This document shows, piece after piece, positions 55,401-64,000 of a stretch of 64,000 nucleotides of DNA (position 1 is the stretch's first letter; every line of letters starts with the position of its first letter). The stretch is taken from positions 8,099,338 through 8,163,337 of the forward strand of contig OZ004581.1 of NCBI GenBank assembly GCA_963924555.1, in the 5' to 3' direction. Source of the stretch: Crambe crambe (taxonomy: Eukaryota > Porifera > Demospongiae > Poecilosclerida > Crambeidae). The notes beneath the pieces were generated by a model. It was not told the DNA's origin, did no database searches, and saw only the letters and a program-made list of their open reading frames with translations. A program made the position numbers and the translations under genes.

Positions 55401-57349
55401 AATTAAGCATCAAAATACGACGACAGGGTAAGAGAATAGACAGCATGTAAGTAACAATGCAGAGAGTGAGTTAGTTCAAAAAAACTTACCAACTGAAGGA
55501 ATCATCAAAATACAACAGTGAAGGTAAGACAGGGTAAGAGAATAGACAGCATGTAAGTAACAATACAGAGAGTGAGTCGGTTCAGAGTAACTTACCATCT
55601 AAGGGAATGAAATTAAGCATCAAAATACGACAGTGAAGGTAAGACATGGTAAGATAATAAAGTAACATGAGTCAGTTTAGAATAACTTACCTCCTGAAGG
55701 AATGAAATTAAGCATCAAAATAGTGAAAATAGGACAGGGTAAGAGAATAGAGAGCATGTATGTAACAGAATAACTTACTTTCTGAAGGAATAAAATTAAG
55801 CATCAAAATACGACAGTGAAGGTAGAACAGGGTAAGAGAATAGACAGCATGTAAGTAATAATGCAGAGAGTGAGTCAGTTCGAAATAACGTACCGACTGA
55901 AGGAATCATCAAAATACAACAGTGAAGGTAAGACATGGTAAGATAATAGACAGCATGTAAGTAACAATGCAGAGAGTGAGTCTGTACAGAATAACTCACT
56001 TTCTGAAGGAATAAAATTAAGCATCAAAATACGACCATGAAGATAGAACAGGGTAAGAGAATAGACAGCATGTAAGTAACACTGCAGAGAGTAATTCAGT
56101 TTAGAATAACTTACCGACTGAAGGAATAATCAAAATATAACAGTGAAGGTAAGACAGGGTAAGAGAATACACAGCATGTAAGTAACAATGCAGAGAGTCA
56201 GTCAGTTTAGAATAATTTACCTCCTGAAGGAATGAAATTAAACATCAAAATACAACAGTGAAGTTAAGACAAGGGACAGCATGTAAGTAACTTACCGACT
56301 GAAGGAATCATCAAAATACAACAGTGATGGGTAAGAGAATAGACAGCATGTAAGTAACGATGCAGAGAGTGAGTCTGTACAGAATAACTTACTTTCTGAA
56401 GGAATAAAATTAAGCATTAAAATACGACAGTGAAGGTAGAACAAGGTAAGTGAATAGACAGCATGCAAGTAACAATGCAGAGAGTGAGTCAGTTCGAAAT
56501 AACTTACCAACTGAAGGAATCATTAAAATATGACAGTGAAGGAAAGACAGGGTAAGTGAATAGACAGCATGTAAGTAACAATGAAGAGAGTGAATCAGTT
56601 CAGAGTAACTTACCAACTGAAGGAATAAATTAAGCATCAAAATACGACAGTGAAGGTACGACAGGGTAAGAGAATAGACAGCATATAAGTAACAATGCAG
56701 AGAGTCTGTCATTTCAAAATAACTTACCTCCTGAAGGAATGAAATTAAGCATCAGAATACAACAGTGAAGGTAGGACAGGATAACAGTATAGACAGCATA
56801 TAAGTAACAATGCAGAGAGTGAGTTAGTTTTAAAAAACTCACCGACTGAAGGAATCATTAAAATATAACAGTGAAGGTAAGACAGGGTAAGAGAATGCAA
56901 GTAACAATGCAGAGAGTTGGTGAGATTGGAGTAACTTACCAACTGAAGGAATAAAATTAAGCATCATAACAATCAATGCAGAGAGTGAGTAAGTTCAGAA
57001 TAACTTACCTCCAGGAGGAATGAAATTAAGCATCAAAATATGACGGTAAAGTTATGATAGGGTAAGAGAATAGACAGCATGTAAGTATTAATGCATTGAG
57101 TGAGTACGTTCAGAATAATTTACCTCCTGAAGAAATGAAATTAAGCATCAAAATAATAAAGTGAAGGTAGGACAGGGTAAGAGAATAGACAGGATGTAAG
57201 TAACAATGCAGAGAGTGAGTACGTTCAGAATAACTTACCTCCTGAAGGTATGAAATTAAGCATCAAAATACGACAGTGAAGGTAGGACAGGGTAAGAGAA
57301 TAGACAGTATGTAACAATGCAGAGAGTGAATTTGTATAGAATAACGTAC

Positions 57350-60300
57350 TTTCTGAAAGAATAAAATTAAGCATCGAAATACGACAGTGAAATAACGACA
57401 GGGGAGCATGTTAGTAACAATGCAAAGAGTGAGTATGTTCAGAATAACTTACCGGCTGAAGGAGAGCATCGAAATACGAAAGTGAAGGTACGACAAGGTA
57501 AGAGGATAAACAGTATGTAAGTAATAATGCAGAGAGTGAGTCAGTTCAGAGTAACTTACCAACTGAAGGAATAAAATTAAGCATCAAAATACGACAGTGA
57601 AGGTACGACAGGGTAAGAGAATACACAGCATATAAGTAACAATGCAGAGAGTGAGTCAGTTTAGAATAATTTACCTCCTGAAGGAATGAAATTAAGCATC
57701 AAAGTACAACAATGAAGTTAGGACGAAGTAAGAGAATAGACAGCATGTAAGTAACAATGCAAAGAGTGAGTCAATTCAAAAAAACTTACCGACTGAAGGA
57801 ATCATCAAAATATAACAGTGAAGGTAAGACAGGGTAAGAGAATAGACAGCATGTAAGGAACAATGCAGAGAGTGAGTCAGTTCAGAGTAACTTACAATCT
57901 GAGGGAATGAAATTAAGCATCAAAATATGACAGTGAAGGTAAGACATAGTAAGATAATAGAGAGCATGTAAGTAATGATGCAGAGAGTGAGTCAGTTTAG
58001 AATAACTTACCTCCTGAAGGAATGAAATTAAGTATCAAAATATACAGTGAAAATAGGACAGGGTAAGAGAATAGACAGCATGTATATAACAGAATAACTT
58101 ACTTTCTGAAGAAATAAAATTAAGCATCAAAATATGATAGTGAAGGTAGAACAGGGTAAGAGAATAGAGAGCATGTAAGTGTAACAATGCAGAGAGTTAG
58201 TCAGTTTGAAATAACTTACCGACTGAAGGAATCATCAAAATACAACAGTGAAGGTAAGACATGGTAAGATAATAGAGAGCATGTAAGTAATGATGCAGAG
58301 AGTGAGTCTGTACAGAATAGCTTACTTTCTGGAGGAATAAAATTAAGCATCAAAATACGACAGTGAAGGTAGAATATGGTAAGAGAATAGACAGCATGTA
58401 AGTAACAATGCAGAGAATGAGTCAGTTCGAAATAACTTACAAACTGAAAGAATCATCAAAATATGACAGTGAAGGTACGACAGGGTAAGAGAATAGACAG
58501 CATGTAAGTAACAATGCAGAGAGTGAATCAGTTCAGAGTAACTTACCAACTGAAGGAATAAAATTAAGCATCAAAATACGACAGTGAAGGTACGACAGGG
58601 TAAGAGAATAGACAGCATGTAAGTAACAATGGAGAGAGTCTGTCATTTCATAATAACTTACCTCCTGAAGGAATGAAATTAAGCATCAGAATACAACAGT
58701 GAAGGTAGGACAGGATAACAGTATAGACAGCATATTAGTAACAATGCAGAGAGTGAGTTAGTTCAAAAAACTCACCGACTGAAGGAATCATTAAAATATA
58801 ACAGTGAAGGTAAGACAGGGTAAGAGAATGCAAGTAACAATGCAGAGAGTTGGTGAGTTTGGAGTAACTTACCAACTGAAGGAATAAAATTAAGCATCAT
58901 AACAATCAATGCAGAGAGTGAGTAAGTTCAGAATAACTTACCTCCAGGAGGAATGAAATTAAGCATCAAAATATGACGGTAAAGTTATGATAGGGTAAGA
59001 GAATAGACAACATGTAAGTATTAATGCATTGAGTGAGTACGTTCAGAATAATTTACCTCCTGAAAAAATGAAATTAAGCATCAAAATAATAAAGTGAAGG
59101 TAGGACAGGGTAAGAGAATAGACAGATGTAAGTAACAATGCAGAGAGTGAGTACGTTCAGAATAACTTACCTCCTGAAGGTATGAAATTAAGCATCAAAA
59201 TATAACAGTGAAGGTAGGACAGGGTAAGAGAATAGACAGTATGTAAGTAACAATGCAGAGAGTGAATTTATATAGAATAACGTACTTTCTGAAAGAATAA
59301 AATTAAGCATCGAAATACGACAGTGAAATAACGACAGGGGAGCATGTTAGTAACAATGCAAAGAGTGAGTATGTTCAGAATAACTTACCGGCTGAAGGAG
59401 AGCATCGAAATACGAAAGTGAAGGTACGACATGGTAAGAGGATAAACAGTATGTAAGTAATAATGCAGAGAGTGAGTCAGTTCAGAGTAACTTACCAACT
59501 GAAGGAATAAAATTAAGCATCAAAATACGACAGTGAAGGTACGACAGGGTAAGAGAATACACAGCATATAAGTAACAATGCAGAGAGTGAGTCAGTTTAG
59601 AATAATTTACCTCCTGAAGGAAGCATCAAAATACAACAGTGAAGTTAGGACGAAGTAAGAGAATAGACAGCATGCAAGTAACAATGCAAAGAGTGAGTCA
59701 ATTAAAAAAAATTTACCGACTGAAGGAATCATCAAAATATAACAGTGAAGGTAGACAGGGTAAGAGAATAGACAGCATGTAAGGAACAATGCAGAGAGTG
59801 AGTCAGTTCAGAGTAACTTACAATCTGAGGGAATAAAATTAAGCATCAAAATATGACAGTGAAGGTAAGACATGGTAAGATAATAGAGAGCATGTAAGTA
59901 ACAATGCAGAGAGTGAGTCAGTTTAGAATAACTTACCTCCTGAAGGAATGAAATTAAGCATCAAAATATACAGTGAAAATAGGACAGGGTAAGAGAATAG
60001 ACAGCATGTATATAACAGAATAACTTACTTTCTGAAGGAATAAAATTAAGCATCAAAATATGATAGTGAAGGTAGAACAGGGTAAGAGAATAGAGAGCAT
60101 GTAAGTAACAATGCAGAGAGTTAGTCAGTTCGAAATAACTTACCGACTGAAGGAATCATCAAAATACAACAGTGAAGGTAAGACATGGTAAGATAATAGA
60201 GAGCATGTAAGTAATGATGCAGAGAGTGAGTCTGTACAGAATAACTTACTTTCTGGAGGAATAAAATTAAGCATCAAAATACGACAGTGAAGGTAGAATA

Positions 60301-61200
60301 GGGTAAGAGAATAGACAGCATGTAAGTAACAATGCAGAGAGTGATTCAGTTCAGAGTAACTTACCAACTGAAGAAATGAAATTAAGCATCAAAATACAAC
60401 AGTGAAGTTAGGACAAGGTAAGAGAATAGACATCATGTAAGTAAAATGCAGAAAGTGAGTCAGTTCAAAAAAACTTACCGACTGAAGGAATAATCAAAAT
60501 ACAACAGTAAAGGTAAGACAGGGTAAGAGAATATACAGCATGTAAGTAACGATGCAGAGAGTGAGTCTGTACAGAATAACTTACTTTCTGAAGGAATAAA
60601 ATTAAGCATCAAAATATGACAGTGAAGGTAGAACAGGGTAAGAGAATAGACAGCATGCAAGTAACAATGCAGAGAGTGAGTCAGTTCGAAATAACTTACC
60701 AACTGAAGGAATCATTATTATATGACAGTGAAGGTAAGACAGGGTAAGAGAATAGACAGCATGTAAGTAACAATGCAGAGAGTGAATCAGTTCAGAGTAA
60801 CTTACCAACTGAAGGAATAAAATTAAGCATCAAAATACGACAGCAAAGGTACGACAGGGTAAGAGAATAGACAGCATGTAAGTAACAATGCAGAGAGTCT
60901 GTCATTTCAAAATAACTTACCTCCTGAATTAAGGAATGAAATTAAGCATCAGAATAAGGTAGGACAGGATAAGAGTATAGACAGCATATAAGTAACAATG
61001 CAGAGAGTGAGTTAGTTAAAAAAACTCACCGACTGAAGGAATCATCAAAATACAACAGTGAAGGTAAGACAGGGTAAGAGAATGCAAATAATAATGCAGA
61101 GAGTTGGTTAGTTTTGAGTAACTTACCATCTGAAGGAATAAAATTAAACATCATAACAATCAATGCAGAGAGTGAATAAGTTCAGAATAACTTACCTCCT
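57350..61200 (-). repeat. Second-order block, about 1.94 kb, repeated with drift
   Basis: From 57350 the triplet order by rising coordinate codes K, P, L, E, S, I, E, K, S, K. The same order starts again at 59286. Less complete versions (K, P, L, E, S) start at 54393, 61418 and 62127. Unit-specific flanks move with the triplets, so whole blocks were duplicated and then diverged. Confidence 0.7.
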
Positions 61201-64000
61201 GAAGAAATGAAATTAAGTATCAAAATAAGACAGTGAAGGTAGGACAGGGTAAGAGAATAGACAGCATGTAAGTAATAATGCATAGAGTGAGTACGTTCAG
61301 AATAACTTACCTCCTGAATATTTGAAATTAAGCATCAAAATATGACAGTGAACGTACAACAGGGTAAGAGAATAGACAGTAACAATGCAGAGAGTGAATT
61401 TGTATAGAATAACGTACTTTCTGAAAGAATAAAATTAAGCATCGAAATACGACAGTGAAATAACGACAGGGGAGCATGTTAGTAACAATACAAAGAGTGA
61501 GTATGTTCAGAATAACTTACCGGCTGAAAGAGAGCATCGAAATACGACAGTGAAGGTACGACATGGTAAGAGGATAAACAGTATGTAAGTAACGATGCAG
61601 AGAGTGAGTCAGTTCAGAGTAACTTACCAACTGAAGGAATAAAATTAAGCATCAAAATACGATAGTGAAGGTATGAGAGGATAAGAGAATATACAGCATG
61701 TAAGTAAAAATGCAGAGAGTCAGTCAGTTCAAAATAACTTACCTCCTGAAGGAATGAAATTAAGGATCAAAATACAACAGTGAAGTTAGGACAAGGTAAG
61801 AGAATAGACAGCATGTACGTAACAATACAGAGAGTGAGTTAGTCCAAAAAAACTTACCGACTGAAGAAATCATCAAAATTCAACAGTGAATTCAACAGCA
61901 AGTATAAGTAACAATGTAGAGAGTCGGTGAGTTTGGAGTAACTTACCAACTGAAGGAATAAAATTAAGTATTATAACAATGCAGAGAGTGAGTACGTTCA
62001 GAATAACTTACCTCCTGAAGGAATGAAATTAAGCATCAAAATAAAACAGTGAAGGTAGGACAGGGTAAGAGAATAGACAGTATGTAATTAACAATGCAGA
62101 GAGTGAATCTGTACAGAATAACTTACTTTCTGAAAGAATAAAATTAAGCATCAAAATACGACAGTGAAAATACGACAGGGTAAGAGAATAGACAGCATGT
62201 TAGTAACAATGCAAAGAGTGAGTATGTTCAGAATAACTTACCGGCTGAAGGAGACCATCGAAATACGACAGTTAATGTATGACATGGTAAGAGGATAGAC
62301 AGCATGTAAGTAACAATGCAGAGAGTGAGTCAGTTCAGAGTAACTTACCAACTGAAAGAATAAAATTAAGCATCAAAATACAACAGTGAAGGTATGACAG
62401 GGTAAGAGAATAGACAGCATGTAAGTAACAATACAGATAGTGAGTCAATCCAGGATAACTTACCCACTGAAGGAATGAAATTAATCATCAAAATACGACA
62501 GTCAAGGTACGACAGGGTAAGAGAATAGATAGCATGTAAGTAACAATGCAGAGAGTAAGTCAGTTCAAAATAACTTACTAACTGAAGGAATCATCAAAAT
62601 ATGACAGTGAAGGTAAGACAGGGTAAGAGAATAGACATCATGTAAGTAACAATGCAGAGAGTCAGTCCGTTTAGAATAGCTTACCTCCTGAAGGAATGAA
62701 ATTAAGCATTGAAATACGACAGTGAAGGTACAGCAGGGTAAGAGAATAGACAGCATGTAAGTAACAATGCAGATAGTGAGTCAATCCAGGATAACTTACC
62801 CACTGAAGGAATGAAATTATTCATCAAAATACGACAATCAAGGTACGACAGGGTAAGAGAATAGATAGCATGTAAGTAACGATGCAGAGAGTGAGTCTGT
62901 ACAGAATAACTTACTTTCTGAAGGAATAAAATTAAGCATCAAAATAGGACAGTGAAGGTACGACAGGGTAAGAGAATAGACAGCATATAAGTAACAATGC
63001 AGAGATTGAGTCAGTTCAAAAAAACTTACCGACTGAAGGAATCATAAAAATACAACAGTGAAGGTAAGACAGGGTAAGAGAATAGACAGCATGTAAGTAA
63101 CAATGCAGAGAGTGAATCTGTACAGAATAACTTACTTTCTGAAGGAATAAAATTAAAATACGACAGTGACAGGGTAAGAAAATAGACAGCAAGTCACAAT
63201 GCTGAGAGTGAGTACGTTCAGAATAACTTACCTCCTGAAGGAATGAAATTAAGCATCAAAATACGACAGTGAACGTACAACAGGGTACAATTATAGACAG
63301 CATGTAAGATTGAGTCAGTTCAAAAAAACTTACCAACTGAAGGAATCATAAAAATACAACAGTGAAGGTAAGACAGGGTAAGAGAATAGACAGCATGTAA
63401 GTAACAATGCAGAGAGTGAATCTGTACAGAATAACTTACTTTCTGAAGGAATAAAATACAGTGACAGGGTAAGAAAATAGACAGCAAGTCACAATGCTGA
63501 GCGTGAGTACGTTCAGAATAACTTACCTCCTGAAGGAATGAAATTAAACATCAGAATACGACAGTGATAGTATTACAGGGTAAGAGAATAGACAGCATGT
63601 AAGCAACAATGCATAGAGTGAGTCAGTTCAGAATAACTTACTTCCTGAATGAATAAAATTAAGCATCAACATAAGACAGTGAAGGTACGACAGAGTAAGA
63701 GAATAGACAGCAAGTAAGTAACAATTCAGAGAGTGAGTCAGTTCAGAATAACTTACCCGCTGAAGGAATAAAATTAAGCATCAGTGAAAGTATGACAGGG
63801 TAAGAGTATAGACAGCATGTGAGTAACAATGCAGAGAGTCAGTCAGTTCGAAATAACTTACCCGCTGAAGAGTTAAAATTATGCATCAAAATACGACAGT
63901 GAAAGTATGACAGGGTAAGAGAATAGTCAGCATGTAAGTAGCTAATAGTGCTGAAATTATTTGACTTACATCCTTAAGGATCTAATTGGTATGACAGGGT

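Larger units (their letters stand above)
42455..64000 (-). repeat. Array of ~194 intron-like units separated by single-codon microexon candidates
   Basis: Read on the minus strand, each unit has the same order: a donor GTAAGTTATTCTG, a T/C-rich body, a CTTAAT branch-point-like word, a pyrimidine tract ATTTCATTCCTTCAG, then three variable bases, then the next donor. Spacing is usually 100-120 bp (shortest about 60), so every candidate intron is a normal short sponge-sized intron. By eye I count about 194 units. Triplets (minus strand) are dominated by GAG, AAA, TCG and TTG. Rarer ones are AAG, CCG, GAA, TTT, ATT, CTG, GTG, TCA, CGG, TGG, ATG, and singletons AAT (42695), CAA (42786), ACA (50840), ATC (51167), TAT (55272), CGA (55387), TTA (62579) and GAT (63970). 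None is a stop. Donor variants keep GT (GTGAGTT, GTACGTT, GTAAATT, GTATGTT). Acceptors keep AG, except near 57009 and 58942. Orientation matches the Roc-COR-Death gene. Splicing is unproven. Confidence 0.85.

Noticed and set aside
46059-62756. Many minus-strand frames of 60-100 codons in the array (MLSILLPC..., LHCYLHAVYSLTLSYLHC...)
   Set aside because: They are translations of the intron-like repeat body, run straight through donor and acceptor sites, and repeat only because the DNA repeats.
42455-64000. CRISPR array
   Set aside because: The variable part is only three bases, the repeats are ~110 bp and divergent, and the setting is an intron-rich animal locus.
42455-64000. Microexons on the plus strand (AGACAG, CAT, GTAAGTAAC within each unit)
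   Set aside because: The plus strand lacks a pyrimidine tract before the AG and the three bases are almost always CAT. The minus strand has the better splice signals and matches the neighbouring gene's direction.

Overview
The window reads as nuclear DNA from an early-branching animal, most probably a demosponge. Genes are compact and intron-rich, with introns often of 60-150 bp carrying GTAAGT-type donors. AG/CT microsatellites and small inverted-repeat transposons are abundant. One gene has the Roc-COR GTPase plus Death domain architecture that is expanded in sponges. The species cannot be named from sequence alone.

Layout. 1-6.2 kb is mobile-element debris: an inverted duplication of HECT-like exons, an integrase-like exon, a degenerate short-motif repeat, and a broken multi-copy gene ending in a cysteine-rich CXC domain. 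7.0-10.7 kb holds a two-exon gene for a signal-peptide plus seven-helix membrane protein of unknown family. 12.3-14.5 kb (minus) is an ethanolamine kinase gene, seven exons resolved. It shares a bidirectional promoter of about 280 bp with a large RasGEF gene (14.8-33.8 kb, plus), whose long introns are full of minisatellites and MITEs. 34.4-36.8 kb (minus) is EIF3J, reconstructed completely in seven exons. 37.1-41.3 kb (minus) is a Roc-COR-Death gene with a decayed partial copy of its tail just downstream.

The exceptional part is 42.46-64.0 kb. It is an array of about 194 units (hand count), mostly 100-120 bp apart, lying upstream of the Roc-COR-Death gene on the same strand and running off the window. 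Read on the minus strand, each unit looks like a complete short intron: a GTAAGTT donor, a CTTAAT branch-point-like site, a pyrimidine tract and a CAG acceptor. Successive introns are separated by exactly three nucleotides. That triplet varies between units (23 triplets, 16 amino acids) while the GT and AG around it are almost invariant, and none of the triplets I read is a stop codon. The simplest bold reading is an array of single-codon microexons that could be spliced combinatorially into the 5' part of the Roc-COR-Death transcript. The sober alternatives are recursive-splice-like sites in a very long intron, or a passive intronic satellite. No transcript data were available, so splicing is inferred from sequence only.
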